The notes: a model not told the origin generated them from the letters alone. A stretch of DNA of 64,000 nucleotides from Streptococcaceae bacterium (GCA_031269775.1 JAISYQ010000005.1:1-64000); one strand, 5' to 3'. Positions 1-12,282 are shown, counted from the stretch's first letter. Numbers and translations: made by a program.

Positions 1-55
1 CAAATTAAATTAAATAAGTTAATTTTTACGAAGACAAATAGAAAAAATAAAATTT

Positions 56-89
56 CCTAATAGCTAAACTGCTTTGTTTAGCTATTAGG
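56..89 (-). terminator. Rho-independent terminator downstream of the 41-aa peptide gene
   Basis: A perfect 14-bp inverted repeat (56-69 pairs with 76-89, 6-nt loop) is followed on the minus strand by a T-rich run. It lies about 40 nt past the stop codon of the small peptide gene, so that gene is probably its own short transcript. Confidence 0.75.
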
Positions 90-131
90 AGAATGCTTAT
101 CACAAATCTCTAGCAACAAAATACTAAGCCA

Positions 132-257
132 TTAGGATGAGAAGAAAGTATACAACAATGAGCCACTCACTCCCCATTGATGACCTGGAGTTATGATTTC
201 TTCAACATCTTCTAAGAAATCAAAGTCAACGGTAGCTTTTCTTAAATCTTTTTCCAT
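132..257 (-). CDS. 41-aa orphan peptide, possible RiPP or secreted-peptide precursor
   Basis: An ATG at 257 is preceded by a very strong ribosome binding site (AAAGGAGGTGAAAAGTT), and a textbook terminator follows the stop. This makes a real gene likely despite its size. The N-terminal half is charged and acidic (FDFLEDVEEIITPG around residues 12-25), like many RiPP leaders. The C-terminal part is hydrophobic and Trp/Ser-rich (QWGVSGSLLYTFFSS) and has no cysteine. I do not recognise the family. No modifying enzyme or transporter is visible on the right; any partners would lie to the left, outside the window. Confidence 0.6.
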   Translation of the reverse strand: MEKDLRKATVDFDFLEDVEEIITPGHQWGVSGSLLYTFFSS

Positions 258-354
258 AACTTTTCACCTCCTTTAATTTATTTAAAGTCTAATTTATAAA
301 TTTTTCTCACAAACTTAAATATCATAAATCCTAAATTTAAGACTTCTGCAAAAT

Positions 355-2563
<2,209 letters not shown>

Positions 2564-2596
2564 AGCACACTTACCTTTCCATTAAATGTAAATAGA

Positions 2597-3700
2597 TTAA
2601 ACATTAAAGCGAAATTCCATAATATCTCCATCTTGTACCACATAATCTTTTCCTTCTAAACGAAGACGACCATTTTCTTTTACAACTTGGTAACTACCAT
2701 ATTTATCTAAATCTTCAAAAGAAATCGTCTCAACACGAATAAAGCCACGTTCAAAATCAGAATGAATAATGCCAGCAGCCTGTGGCGCTTTCATTCCGCG
2801 GCGAAAGGTCCAAGCGCGTACCTCTTTTTTACCTGCTGTAAAATAAGTACTAAGTCCAAGCAAATGATATACGGTTTTTGTTAATTGATTTAAACCAGAT
2901 TCTGCCAAACCTAAAGCTTCCAAAAATTCTTGCTTTTCCTCTTCTTCATCTAGCCCAGCAATCTCTTCTTCTACGCGTGCAGAAATCACTACCATATCGG
3001 TTTTCTCCTTTTGAGCAAATTCACAAATCTGCTGAACATAGTTAAGCGAATCGGCTTCTTTAATTTGATCCTCTGCGACATTTGCAACATAAATCACAGG
3101 CTTTATGGTTAATAGAAATAAACGCTTAACAACTGCTTTTTCTTCCTCAGTAAAAGTAATGCTTTGAGCAGAGTATCCTGCTTCTAAAACTGGTTTAATC
3201 TTTTGTAATATGGCAAATTCAAATGCGGCATCTTTATCTTTTGTTTTTGCCATTTTTTCAATTCGCACGTAGCGTTTATTGATAGATTCCAAATCCGCTA
3301 AAATCAACTCAAGATTAATCGTTTCAATGTCTTCTAAAGGATTAACGCACCCTCTTACATGCGTAATATTCTCATCATCAAAGACACGTATTACATGGAC
3401 AATCGCATCAACTTCACGAATATTTGCTAAAAATTTATTACCTAATCCTTCACCTTTTGATGCACCTTTGAGAATTCCTGCGATATCTGTAAATTCAAAG
3501 GTGGTTGGAACTGTCTTTTTAGGGTTAATCAACTCGGTGATTCGCTTAAGACGAGCATCAAAGATTTCTACTCTTCCCACATTTGGCTCAATTGTTGCAA
3601 AAGGATAATTAGCAGCTTCTACCCCTGCTTTAGTAATTGCATTAAATAGTGTTGATTTACCGACATTTGGCAAGCCAACAATTCCAGCTGTTAAAGCCAT
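2597..3700 (-). CDS. ychF: Redox-regulated ATPase YchF (Obg family)
   Basis: A universally conserved P-loop NTPase of the Obg/HflX superfamily that prefers ATP and associates with ribosomes. The 367-aa protein begins with MALTAGIVGLPNVGKSTLFN (G1 at 8-15), has G3 in the FTDIAG region and a NVAE motif in place of NKxD, which fits ATP specificity. A coiled-coil insert follows at about 130-200, and a C-terminal TGS domain ends in DGDIMEFRFNV. The start is ATG with GAAAGG upstream. It sits just downstream of the DUF951 gene. Confidence 0.97.
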   Translation of the reverse strand: MALTAGIVGLPNVGKSTLFNAITKAGVEAANYPFATIEPNVGRVEIFDARLKRITELINPKKTVPTTFEFTDIAGILKGASKGEGLGNKFLANIREVDAIVHVIRVFDDENITHVRGCVNPLEDIETINLELILADLESINKRYVRIEKMAKTKDKDAAFEFAILQKIKPVLEAGYSAQSITFTEEEKAVVKRLFLLTIKPVIYVANVAEDQIKEADSLNYVQQICEFAQKEKTDMVVISARVEEEIAGLDEEEEKQEFLEALGLAESGLNQLTKTVYHLLGLSTYFTAGKKEVRAWTFRRGMKAPQAAGIIHSDFERGFIRVETISFEDLDKYGSYQVVKENGRLRLEGKDYVVQDGDIMEFRFNV

Positions 3701-3721
3701 TGAATTATTCTTCCTTTCAAT

Positions 3722-3919
3722 TCAATTAGATAAAATTTTCTTTAAACGTTTTTCAAAATTATGACGCGTCATCATGACAATACGATGACAATTAGTACAT
3801 TCAATTTTAATATCTGCACCCATACGAATAATTTCCCAACAATTTGCCTTTTTTTTCGTTTCCTTTACCACACAAACATGCGGCTTTTTCATCTTTATAA
3901 AATTGCCTAAATTGTACAT
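3722..3919 (-). CDS. DUF951 family small protein
   Basis: A 65-aa protein beginning MYNLGNFIKMKKPHVC, preceded by AAAGGA at 7 nt; an upstream in-frame ATG at 3946 has no better ribosome binding site and would be longer than the family norm. It contains a small Cys/His cluster (C-x2-C-H in IECTNCHR) in an OB-like fold typical of DUF951. The function is not established. It commonly precedes ychF in Lactobacillales, as here, with 21 nt to ychF, and is the first gene of the leftward operon. Confidence 0.85.
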   Translation of the reverse strand: MYNLGNFIKMKKPHVCVVKETKKKANCWEIIRMGADIKIECTNCHRIVMMTRHNFEKRLKKILSN

Positions 3920-4150
3920 TTTTTTTCCTTTATTTTTTGCGATCATTTATTTTTTAATCTTACCTTTAAAACATCTATTTTTCAATCTTCTTTTAAGTTT
4001 GAATCGACGAATAATTTTAGAACAAAAATCAATAGTTATTTCTAAAAATTTAAACTAATTTTTGAAGAAAACTAAACTTTCGTGCTTTTTTTAGCACTTT
4101 CCATTAGAATAAACGATAAGTAAATAGACTAAAAAAACGGAGGGGTTAAG

Positions 4151-4717
4151 TTGGATTTTGAAGAAAAAACCATTCAGCGCCGCGAAATATTTAAAGGAAA
4201 AATTATTCATGTGGTTGAAGATGAAGTAAAATTACCTAATAATCTTGGTGTTACTAAACGCGAATTGGTTTTTCACCAAGGCGCAGTTGCAGTTATCCCT
4301 ATTACTAAAAAAGGAAAAATGGTTTTGGTAAAACAATTTCGTAAACCTCTTGAAAAAACATTATTAGAAATTCCTGCTGGAAAAATTGAGATCGATGAGT
4401 ATGATGATCTAGAATTCGCAGCCAAACGAGAGCTAGAAGAAGAAACTGCTTATCAAGCAAAAAAATTCTGTAAACTTACGGAAATTTATATGACTCCTGG
4501 TTTTTGTAACGAAATACTACACCTTTATTTTGCCACAGATCTAGAAAAACAAGTAAGTCCACGACCAAAAGATAAAGATGAAATCCTAGAAATTTATGAA
4601 TTGACCTTTGAAGAAGCAAAACAAGCTGAAAAAGATAAATTAATTTATGATGCTAAAACCGTTATAGCTTTAAAATTTTGGGAAATAAAGCAATTGCGAG
4701 GCATTTATGAATGGTGA
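4151..4717 (+). CDS. NUDIX hydrolase, ADP-ribose pyrophosphatase type
   Basis: Predicted to hydrolyse ADP-ribose to AMP and ribose 5-phosphate. The 188-aa protein begins at TTG, 7-8 nt after GGAGG. The Nudix box is present (AGKIEIDEYDD then LEFAAKRELEEETAY), preceded by the QFRKPLEKTLLEIPAG strand typical of the NudF group. The spacing between the box Gly/Glu and the REL motif is two residues longer than the canonical pattern. It overlaps the next gene by 11 nt and heads the operon NUDIX-small membrane protein-mtnN-radA. Confidence 0.9.
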   Translation: MDFEEKTIQRREIFKGKIIHVVEDEVKLPNNLGVTKRELVFHQGAVAVIPITKKGKMVLVKQFRKPLEKTLLEIPAGKIEIDEYDDLEFAAKRELEEETAYQAKKFCKLTEIYMTPGFCNEILHLYFATDLEKQVSPRPKDKDEILEIYELTFEEAKQAEKDKLIYDAKTVIALKFWEIKQLRGIYEW

Positions 4718-5009
4718 AGACCCTAGGCTAACGCGAGAGGATATAAAACGTTTACGTGCAATTGAGCAACAACGTCTAGCTCAGGTTAGCAAAAAAGTTA
4801 ATCAAGAAAGCAAAAAAGAGAAAAAACAGCGAGAAGATTTTTATCGTAAAGAAAGAAAAAAACTTGAAAAGCAAGAAAAGAAAATAGCTAAAAGAAGTCG
4901 CTTAGCAGAAAAAAGAGAAATTAGAAAGCGCAGTTCATTTTTAACAAAAGCTATAATTATTATTGGGTTGTTGCTTGCTTTATTGTTAGCATGCGCAATT
5001 TTTTTCTAA
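4707..5009 (+). CDS. Small basic coiled-coil protein with C-terminal membrane anchor
   Basis: A 100-aa protein that starts inside the end of the NUDIX gene (translational coupling). Residues 10-75 are strongly charged (Lys/Arg/Glu/Gln) and predicted helical. Residues about 78-98 form a single membrane helix ending in AIFF. This suggests a tail-anchored protein with the charged part in the cytosol. I do not recognise a named family. Similar small proteins often sit between these two enzymes in lactobacilli, but that is recollection of gene order, not function. Confidence 0.75.
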   Translation: MNGEDPRLTREDIKRLRAIEQQRLAQVSKKVNQESKKEKKQREDFYRKERKKLEKQEKKIAKRSRLAEKREIRKRSSFLTKAIIIIGLLLALLLACAIFF

Positions 5010-5030
5010 AAAATTAGAAAGGAATAATAA

Positions 5031-5723
5031 ATGAAAATAGGTATTATCGGTGCAATGGAGGAAGAAATTAAGATAATCAAACAAAATTTGAAAAACCTTC
5101 AAAGATGGATGTGTGCAGGCGTTATCTTTCATAAAGGAATAATCAAAAATCATAAAGTAATTTTAGTCCAATCAGGAATTGGCAAAGTTCAATCTGCAAT
5201 TACAGCAACTCTTCTGATTCATGAATTTAAAGTAGAAGCTATTATCAACACTGGTTCTGCTGGTGGGATTGGTAAAGATTTATCTGTTGGGGATGTTGTT
5301 TTATCTGAAGAAACAGCATATTTTGATGTGGACGTTACAGGTTTTAATTATCGTTATGGACAATTGCCAGGACAACCACTTTACTTTAAAGCCAGTAAAT
5401 ATCTTTTAAGTTCTATGAAACAAGTAGCCGAAAAAATGAATCAACCAGTTAATTTAGGTTTAATTGTCACAGGAGATTCTTTTGTTAATAATCTTGATAA
5501 AATTAAAGACATAAAAAAACATTTTCCTAAAGCACTTGCTGTTGAAATGGAAGGAGCCGCAATTTCTCAAGTTGCCCATCAATTTAGGATTGGCTGTTTG
5601 ATTGTTAGAACTATTAGTGATACAGCTGATGAGAATGCAACCGTAAATTTTGATGAGTTTATTATTGAAGCAGGAGAAAAATCAGCTAAAATGGTCCTTC
5701 AATTTTTAGAAGTGTTGAAATAA
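5031..5723 (+). CDS. mtnN: 5'-methylthioadenosine/S-adenosylhomocysteine nucleosidase
   Basis: Cleaves adenine from methylthioadenosine and S-adenosylhomocysteine, recycling by-products of SAM use and supplying S-ribosylhomocysteine for AI-2 synthesis. The 230-aa protein has the family hallmarks: GAMEEEI at 7-13 with the catalytic Glu12, NTGSAGG in the middle, AVEMEGAAI for nucleoside binding, and the catalytic Asp in SDTADENA near residue 198. The start ATG follows AGAAAGGAATAATAA. It lies 21 nt after the coiled-coil gene and 28 nt before radA. Confidence 0.96.
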   Translation: MKIGIIGAMEEEIKIIKQNLKNLQRWMCAGVIFHKGIIKNHKVILVQSGIGKVQSAITATLLIHEFKVEAIINTGSAGGIGKDLSVGDVVLSEETAYFDVDVTGFNYRYGQLPGQPLYFKASKYLLSSMKQVAEKMNQPVNLGLIVTGDSFVNNLDKIKDIKKHFPKALAVEMEGAAISQVAHQFRIGCLIVRTISDTADENATVNFDEFIIEAGEKSAKMVLQFLEVLK

Positions 5724-5751
5724 AAGTAAAGCCAATTTAGAAAGGAATAAT

Positions 5752-7125
5752 ATGGTAAAAAAGGGAAAAATGCAATTTTTATGCCAACAATGCGGATATA
5801 TTTCACCAAAGTATTTAGGTCGTTGTCCAAATTGTAAAGAGTGGAATAGCTTAGTGGAAGAAATTATAAAAGAAGAGGACTCTCCACATCTTGTTCGCAT
5901 TTCTTTAACTGGCGAAAAGACAAAGCCATTGCTTTTAAATGAGATTCAAGCAAATAAAACACCGCGTGTAAAAACAAAATTAGAGGAATTTAATCGCGTA
6001 TTAGGAGGAGGTGTCGTACCTGGTTCACTTGTTTTAATCGGCGGAGATCCAGGTATTGGAAAATCAACACTTCTTTTACAAGTTTCTAAGCAATTAGCAC
6101 AAACGGGAGGATTGGTTTTATATATATCCGGCGAAGAATCTGCTCAGCAAATAAAAATGCGTACCGAGCGCTTAGGTAGTATAGAAAATGAATTTTACAT
6201 CTATACGCAAACCAATATGCAAGATATTCGCATGCAAATGAAAAAATTGCAACCAAATTATGTCATTATCGATTCCATTCAAACAATGATACAGCCTGAA
6301 GTGTCCAGTATTGCAGGTTCAGTTTCACAAATCCGTGAAGTTACAGCCGAATTATTGCAATTAGCCAAAATAAATAATATTGCCATTTTTATTGTTGGCC
6401 ATGTCACCAAAGAAGGTTCCCTTGCTGGTCCTAGAATGTTAGAGCATATGGTTGATAGCGTTCTTTATTTTGAAGGAGAACGTCATCATAATTTTCGTAT
6501 TTTGCGTGCTGTGAAAAATCGTTTTGGTTCAACAAATGAAATTGGCATTTTTGAAATGAGTCAAGATGGATTAAAAGAAGTTATTAACCCGTCTGAGATT
6601 TTTCTAGAAGAAAGATTAGATGGAGCAACGGGTTCAGCAATTGTTGTTGCTTTAGAAGGAACACGTCCTATTTTAGTAGAAATTCAAGCTTTGGTATCTC
6701 CCACAATTTTTGGTAATGCTAAAAGAACAACTACAGGGGTGGATTACAATCGTGCTGCCTTGATTATGGCTGTTCTTGAAAAACGAGCAAATCTTTTATT
6801 GCAAAATCAGGATGCGTTTTTAAAAGCAGCTGGTGGCGTGCGCTTAAATGAACCTGATATCGACTTAGCTGTTGCTATTGCTATTGCTTCTAGCTATAAG
6901 GAAAAAGGAACATCTTTTGATGAATGTTTTGTTGGCGAAATTGGTTTAACTGGTGAAATTAGACGAGTAAATCGCATCAACGAACGGATAAAAGAAGCAG
7001 AAAAGTTAGGATTTTGTAAAATTTATATTCCAAAAAATCATTTGCAGGAATTAGATAAATTTTCTGAAATAAAGATTATTCCTGTATCTACATTATTAGA
7101 AACATTGACAAAAGTTTTTAATTAA
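5752..7125 (+). CDS. radA: DNA repair protein RadA
   Basis: A RecA-related helicase that promotes branch migration and processes recombination intermediates. The 457-aa protein has a four-Cys zinc finger (C11, C14, C25, C28), Walker [11 protein letters not shown] at 97-106, the diagnostic KNRFG motif at 255-259 and a C-terminal Lon-protease-like domain ending the chain. ATG follows AGAAAGGAATAAT. Only 4 nt separate its stop from that of the convergent permease gene, so there is no room for a dedicated terminator. Confidence 0.97.
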   Translation: MVKKGKMQFLCQQCGYISPKYLGRCPNCKEWNSLVEEIIKEEDSPHLVRISLTGEKTKPLLLNEIQANKTPRVKTKLEEFNRVLGGGVVPGSLVLIGGDPGIGKSTLLLQVSKQLAQTGGLVLYISGEESAQQIKMRTERLGSIENEFYIYTQTNMQDIRMQMKKLQPNYVIIDSIQTMIQPEVSSIAGSVSQIREVTAELLQLAKINNIAIFIVGHVTKEGSLAGPRMLEHMVDSVLYFEGERHHNFRILRAVKNRFGSTNEIGIFEMSQDGLKEVINPSEIFLEERLDGATGSAIVVALEGTRPILVEIQALVSPTIFGNAKRTTTGVDYNRAALIMAVLEKRANLLLQNQDAFLKAAGGVRLNEPDIDLAVAIAIASSYKEKGTSFDECFVGEIGLTGEIRRVNRINERIKEAEKLGFCKIYIPKNHLQELDKFSEIKIIPVSTLLETLTKVFN

Positions 7126-7129
7126 CTAT

Positions 7130-8533
7130 CTACTTTTTCTCATTTAACAGCGAATGTGTACGTCCATAGCAAAAGTAAATGATAAAACCTAACGCTAAAG
7201 CAACGGTAAAGACAATCCAAGTTATAATTTGCAAACGAAACATTAAATAGCCACTAATTATAATGGAAAGAATAGGCAGTATAGGAACTAACGGCGTCTT
7301 AAACTCTCCTTGATTTGGTTTACCAAATTTTTTTCGTAAAATAATAATCCCAATGGCCATAAAGATTAAATACATTAGTGTTGCTATATTAACAAATTCT
7401 GCTAATAAATTTAAAGGAACAATCCCAGCAAAAATCATGGAAAAGCCACCCGCCACAAAGGTCGCATTTTTGGGAACATGAGTTTTGCGATCCACTTTTT
7501 GTAATGATTTTGGCAATAAACCGTCTTTACTAATCGCATAAATTAATCGGGATAAACTATATAACATTGAAATGCAAACGGTTAATAAGGTTAAAACGGC
7601 TACAATTGAAATAATCGATGCTATTAGCGGTTGATTTATAGTACGCATTGCGTAAGCTACAGGATCTTTGATTCCTTTTAGTTTGTCAAAAGAGACAATG
7701 CCCGTAAGCACTAAAGTAACAATAATATAAAACACTGCTGCTAATGTAATGGAACCTAACACACCTTGAGGAATTCTTTTTTGTGGATTATCAACCTCTT
7801 CAACAGCCATAGGGACAGACTCAAACCCCAAATAGGCAAAAAATACTAAGGCAGCACCAGCCATAACTCCGCCTTTACCATGTTTACCAATAAATCCATA
7901 AGGCATAAAAGGCACCCAGTTTTCTAATCTAATAAAAAAAATTCCTACGACAACAAATAAAGCAATAATACCAAATTTTACGTAGATCATCCAATGATTT
8001 AAACGCAACATTTTTTTAGCCTCCTGTAAAACCCAAAGAGTTACAAAAAATAAAACCAGCATAGCTAGAATATCTACATATGTGCCATTTTTTAAATCAA
8101 AAGAAGCACGTAAAGCCTTTGGCAAGTAAATTTCTAAGGAATTGAGCAAACCTTGTAAATATCCCGCCCAACCAGAAGCAACACTTGAAGTCGCAAGTAT
8201 AAATTCTACAATCATTAACCAGCCGGTTACCCAGGCAATCCCTTCTCCTAAGACAGAATAAAGATAAGCATAAGGCCCACCTATTACAGGGATGCGCGAG
8301 GCAAACTCAGCATAAAATAAGCCAGAAATTCCCACTGCCACTGATGTTATTAAAAAAGATAAACTTGAGGCTGGCCCTGCATATTCACTAGCAGCAATTC
8401 CTGTAATAGTAAAAATACCGGTACCGACAATTGCACCAATTCCTAAGATTAATAAGTCTGTTGTCTTTAAATTACGATTTAATTGCGTTGTTTCTAATTC
8501 TTGAGGAATTTTTTTTGTTCTGAAAAACTTCAT
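7130..8533 (-). CDS. APC-superfamily amino-acid permease
   Basis: A membrane transporter of the amino acid-polyamine-organocation superfamily, closest by eye to the YfnA/cationic amino-acid group. The start at 8533 (MKFFRTKKIPQ) has GGAG at 6-7 nt and gives 467 aa; an upstream in-frame start lacks this. The conserved TM1 motif GIGAIVGTGIF occurs near residues 32-42, and about 12 membrane helices follow, with the FAYLGFESV motif in TM6. The substrate cannot be fixed from sequence. It is a single gene, divergent from yfhO. Confidence 0.9.
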   Translation of the reverse strand: MKFFRTKKIPQELETTQLNRNLKTTDLLILGIGAIVGTGIFTITGIAASEYAGPASSLSFLITSVAVGISGLFYAEFASRIPVIGGPYAYLYSVLGEGIAWVTGWLMIVEFILATSSVASGWAGYLQGLLNSLEIYLPKALRASFDLKNGTYVDILAMLVLFFVTLWVLQEAKKMLRLNHWMIYVKFGIIALFVVVGIFFIRLENWVPFMPYGFIGKHGKGGVMAGAALVFFAYLGFESVPMAVEEVDNPQKRIPQGVLGSITLAAVFYIIVTLVLTGIVSFDKLKGIKDPVAYAMRTINQPLIASIISIVAVLTLLTVCISMLYSLSRLIYAISKDGLLPKSLQKVDRKTHVPKNATFVAGGFSMIFAGIVPLNLLAEFVNIATLMYLIFMAIGIIILRKKFGKPNQGEFKTPLVPILPILSIIISGYLMFRLQIITWIVFTVALALGFIIYFCYGRTHSLLNEKK

Positions 8534-8635
8534 AAAGATCTCCGTTCTTTGTACAATCAACTATATTCAGTAGATTTATTGATTAATATATCATAAAATT
8601 TCAAGAGTGAGATTAAAAATAAGGATATTAAAATT

Positions 8636-11275
8636 ATGAAGTGTAATTTTTTTAAAACAAAAGTATTTTTCTGGCTAAAAGGTAAAGGTAAGTGGTATTT
8701 ACTAAGTTTTCTTTTCCCAGTACTTATTGCTGGTATTTGCTACTATAATTTAGGAATTTACTTAAAAAGCGCTCGAAGTATTATGGCAAGTGATTCTTTT
8801 TCACAATTTTCTAATTTCCATGCAAGTTTTAATAATGTCTTACATGGCAAGCAAAATTTTTTATATACATGGAACGCTTCTTTAGGTTTAAATTTTTTAA
8901 CCTTAGTCTCTTACTATTTGGGTGGAATTTTTACTCCGATCGTCTTTTTTTTCGATAATCAAAACATTCCTGATGCCCTATATTTAATTACACTATTAAA
9001 GATTGGGAGTGCTGGCTTTGCCTTTTATCTTTTTGCAAAAAACCGTTTTTCTTTATATTCTCCAGTCTTGATTGCTTTTTCAACATCTTATGCTTTGATG
9101 AGTTTTGTGATGGCGCATTCTGAAATTATTATGTGGTTAGATGCTTTTATTTGGTTGCCACTAATAATTTTAGGAATCCATCGTGTTTTGGAAAAACAAA
9201 AGCAAGGGCTCTTGTTTGTTAGCTATCTTTTTTTATTTATCTCTAACTTCTATACAGGTTTTATGATTGGTGTATTTAGTTTTTTATATTTTTGTGTGCA
9301 GCTTTTTATTCATTGGTCAGTATATAAAGTGCGTATTTTTGCATATCTTAGAACATCGATTCTATCAGGAATTGCTTCTATGGTGATGATTCTACCTATG
9401 TATATGGATTTACGTGAAAACGGAGAAAAGCTTAGTAAAGTGGAGAGCTTTTTTACAGAAGATGTTTGCATCTGGTCACTTCCATTAAAGAATTTTATTG
9501 GCGCGTATGATACAACAAAATTTCATGCTTTACCTTTCGTTTATATCGGTCTTTTTCCATTGATATTTATGTTTTTTTTCTTTCTTTCTAAAAAAATTGC
9601 TTGGAGCGAAAAACTAGGTTATGGTCTTTTATTTTGTCTTTTAGTTGCTAGTTTCTATATTGATTGGTTAAATTTATTTTGGCAAGGGTTTCATTATCCT
9701 AATATGTTTTTATTCCGTTTTTCTTTTTTATTTTCTTTTTTGGTGATTGTCCTTGCTTTAAAAGGTTTTTTTGTTTTAGATAAAGCAGAGTTTATTAAAG
9801 TTGTTTTAATTTTATTAGGATTAATTCTAACTTTCAGCATTACTTACATTTATAATCATCGTAGAGTTAAATTTATTGGATATAGCGAAATTTTTTTAAC
9901 ACTTTTATTTTTACTTGTTTATGGTGTTTTACTATTTCTAGTGCTTTTTTATCAGAAAAGTCGTAAACAAAAATTAGGACTAGTTTTTTTATTGATCATC
10001 TCTTTTGAAATGGCGATTAATACGCGCAGTGAGTTTCAAGGAATTCTAAAAGATTGGGGCTATTCATCACGTTCACTTTATACTAAACCTTATCCAGATA
10101 TTTATCAGTTAGTTGAAGAAGCAAATAAACAAGAAAAAGACAGTCGTTTTCGCTTGGAAAATTTATCCTCGATATCGGCTAATGATGGACTGAATTATGG
10201 CTATAGTGGAATTAGTTTCTTTAGTTCCATCCGCAATCGGCATTCAAGTTCCTTTTTAAATAAAATGGGTTATAAGTCTGCAGGAACCAACTTAAATATC
10301 CGTTATGACAATAACACCCTATTGATGGATAGCTTACTTGGTGTTAAATATAATATTGATAAAAATAATCCTATGAAATACGGTTTTACTAAACAAAAAA
10401 CAGTAGGTGATTATCATCTATATAAAAATGACAATGCACTAAACTTAGCTTTTAAGACAAACAAAGAAATTTATAAATCGCCGGTTATAAATAATGATAA
10501 TCTTTTAAATCAGCGCCTCTTTTTTAATACTTTATCGCAGAGAAATGAGCATTATTTTATGTTCGCTCAGCCAGAGTTGGTAAATCAAAAAGATGTCGAA
10601 ATTGTAAATAATCAATCAACAATTACATATAAGGAAACAATGAGTGATGTGGCAAAGACTGTAACGTATAAGGTTAAAGTTCCAGCAAGAAAGCAGAGCT
10701 ACTTTAGCTTTTTTGTAACAAATCCAGCTGAAGCTGGTGCTAGTAGTGCAAGCATTATGGTAAATGGGCAAAATCATCATTCAGAAGTTGGAATAACGGG
10801 ACAATATATCAACTTAGGTTATCATGCAATCGATGAAGAAGTAACTTTTACTGTTAGTTTATATGGCAGTGCTAAGGTTACAATTTTAAAACCACGCATT
10901 TTATTACTTGACACACAAGCTTTTCAGCGCTCAGTTGATCAATTAAAAATAAAAGGAGTTAATTTTAAAGGAAATGGACGCCAGATTATTGGTAGTACAG
11001 TGGCTAATAATCAAGAAAAAGTGCTATACGCCACAATCCCCTATGACAAAGGATGGAAAGCTTGGGTTAATGGAAAGCAAGTCAAAATCCGTCCGACACA
11101 AAATGCATTTATTACACTTCCTTTAGTAAAAGGTAAAAATACGATTAAATTATCGTTTTTCCCTCAAGGTTTAAAAACGGGGATTGTCCTGTTTATTAGT
11201 GGGATTACTTTCTTTATGGTTAGTGAGTATTTTATTAAGAAATCTAAGAATGTGTCTAAAATTTTTTTATTATAA
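8636..11275 (+). CDS. YfhO family membrane protein (GT-C type glycosylation protein)
   Basis: A large 879-aa polytopic protein with about 12 membrane helices in residues 20-460, a long extracellular beta-rich domain at about 470-850, and one final helix near 853-870. The NFYTGFMIG motif and early luminal acidic residues fit YfhO. YfhO-type proteins in Bacillus and Listeria add sugars to lipoteichoic acid or related cell-envelope polymers using lipid-linked donors; this is family knowledge, and the sugar and acceptor here are unknown. The start is ATG with AAGGAT upstream. It appears monocistronic. Confidence 0.88.
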   Translation: MKCNFFKTKVFFWLKGKGKWYLLSFLFPVLIAGICYYNLGIYLKSARSIMASDSFSQFSNFHASFNNVLHGKQNFLYTWNASLGLNFLTLVSYYLGGIFTPIVFFFDNQNIPDALYLITLLKIGSAGFAFYLFAKNRFSLYSPVLIAFSTSYALMSFVMAHSEIIMWLDAFIWLPLIILGIHRVLEKQKQGLLFVSYLFLFISNFYTGFMIGVFSFLYFCVQLFIHWSVYKVRIFAYLRTSILSGIASMVMILPMYMDLRENGEKLSKVESFFTEDVCIWSLPLKNFIGAYDTTKFHALPFVYIGLFPLIFMFFFFLSKKIAWSEKLGYGLLFCLLVASFYIDWLNLFWQGFHYPNMFLFRFSFLFSFLVIVLALKGFFVLDKAEFIKVVLILLGLILTFSITYIYNHRRVKFIGYSEIFLTLLFLLVYGVLLFLVLFYQKSRKQKLGLVFLLIISFEMAINTRSEFQGILKDWGYSSRSLYTKPYPDIYQLVEEANKQEKDSRFRLENLSSISANDGLNYGYSGISFFSSIRNRHSSSFLNKMGYKSAGTNLNIRYDNNTLLMDSLLGVKYNIDKNNPMKYGFTKQKTVGDYHLYKNDNALNLAFKTNKEIYKSPVINNDNLLNQRLFFNTLSQRNEHYFMFAQPELVNQKDVEIVNNQSTITYKETMSDVAKTVTYKVKVPARKQSYFSFFVTNPAEAGASSASIMVNGQNHHSEVGITGQYINLGYHAIDEEVTFTVSLYGSAKVTILKPRILLLDTQAFQRSVDQLKIKGVNFKGNGRQIIGSTVANNQEKVLYATIPYDKGWKAWVNGKQVKIRPTQNAFITLPLVKGKNTIKLSFFPQGLKTGIVLFISGITFFMVSEYFIKKSKNVSKIFLL

Positions 11276-11298
11276 ATTAGTATAAAAAAATTCTAGAC
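11254..11298. terminator. Long AT-rich hairpin, probable bidirectional terminator
   Basis: 17 nt at 11254-11270 pair with 11282-11298 (16 of 17 matched, 11-nt loop), and both arms carry seven-base A/T runs. It overlaps the yfhO stop and lies between two convergent genes. Confidence 0.5.
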
Positions 11299-11356
11299 AG
11301 ACTCTTAGAGCACAAAACTTTTCAAGTGAAAAAACAGGTTAAAGTTTGATAAAATT

Positions 11357-12202
11357 TTAAAATTCTAACTTATCAGGATTTTTTGCCAATCCTGCCACAC
11401 CTTTCAAATCATCGATAAAAGTAACATCCTCATCTGTTAGAACAAAGTCAAAAAGCTGAATATTTTCAATTATCCTTTCTTCATGAACAGATTTTGGTAG
11501 AGGAAGATAGCCTTTTTGTAAGCTCCAACGAAGAACTACTTGAGCGATTGATTTTTGATATTTTTCTGCAAGCATCTTTAATTCTGCTACTTTAAAGAGA
11601 TTTCCTGTACCAAGCGGAGAGTATGCTGCAGTTAAGATATTATGCGCTTGATTATAGCGAATAATTTCTAGTTGTTGATCGCTAGGGTTAACAAAAATCT
11701 GGTTAACTTGCGGTAAAATTTTTGCCGTTTGTAACAAAGCATCGATGTGATGTGGATGGAAATTTGAAATACCAATAGCACGAATTTTCCCTGCTTTTTG
11801 CGCTTCTTCCATTGCTTTCCATACTTCAGCGTTGCGTTTTGCCCAATTTGGGCGACTTTTTCTAGGATTTGGCCAATGAATCAGATATAAATCTAAATAA
11901 TCTACACCTAATTTTTCTAAAGAGGTATGAATTGCATATTTAGCATCTTCATATGTCAACACATCATTCCAAAGTTTTGTTGTTAAAAAAACTTCTTCTC
12001 GTGACACTTTTGATTTTTTAATCCCACGGCCGACAGATTCTTCATTGCCATATATGGCCGCAGTGTCAATATGACGATAACCATTTTCTAAAGCAATTTT
12101 AATAACATTTTCAGCATCCCTATTAAGAGTTTGCCAAGTGCCAAAGCCAATAACAGGTATTTTAGCCCCATTTATAAGTTTATATGTATCTGCTAAATTC
12201 AT
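11357..12202 (-). CDS. Aldo/keto reductase
   Basis: An NADPH-dependent oxidoreductase of the AKR superfamily, resembling the 2,5-diketo-gluconate/glyoxal reductase group. The 281-aa TIM barrel shows the full catalytic tetrad: Asp46, Tyr51, Lys76 and His109 (HIDTAAIYGNE, LTTKLW, LYLIHWP). The C-terminal coenzyme motif PLPKSVHEERI is present. ATG follows AAAGGAGAATTTTT. The natural substrate cannot be inferred. It lies 80 nt downstream of uvrA on the same strand. Confidence 0.93.
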   Translation of the reverse strand: MNLADTYKLINGAKIPVIGFGTWQTLNRDAENVIKIALENGYRHIDTAAIYGNEESVGRGIKKSKVSREEVFLTTKLWNDVLTYEDAKYAIHTSLEKLGVDYLDLYLIHWPNPRKSRPNWAKRNAEVWKAMEEAQKAGKIRAIGISNFHPHHIDALLQTAKILPQVNQIFVNPSDQQLEIIRYNQAHNILTAAYSPLGTGNLFKVAELKMLAEKYQKSIAQVVLRWSLQKGYLPLPKSVHEERIIENIQLFDFVLTDEDVTFIDDLKGVAGLAKNPDKLEF

Positions 12203-12282
12203 AAAAATTCTCCTTTTTTGCTTTTTATATAGTAATAATGACCATTTATTCTACCTTAAAGCACTTAATTTTTACAGCGATA

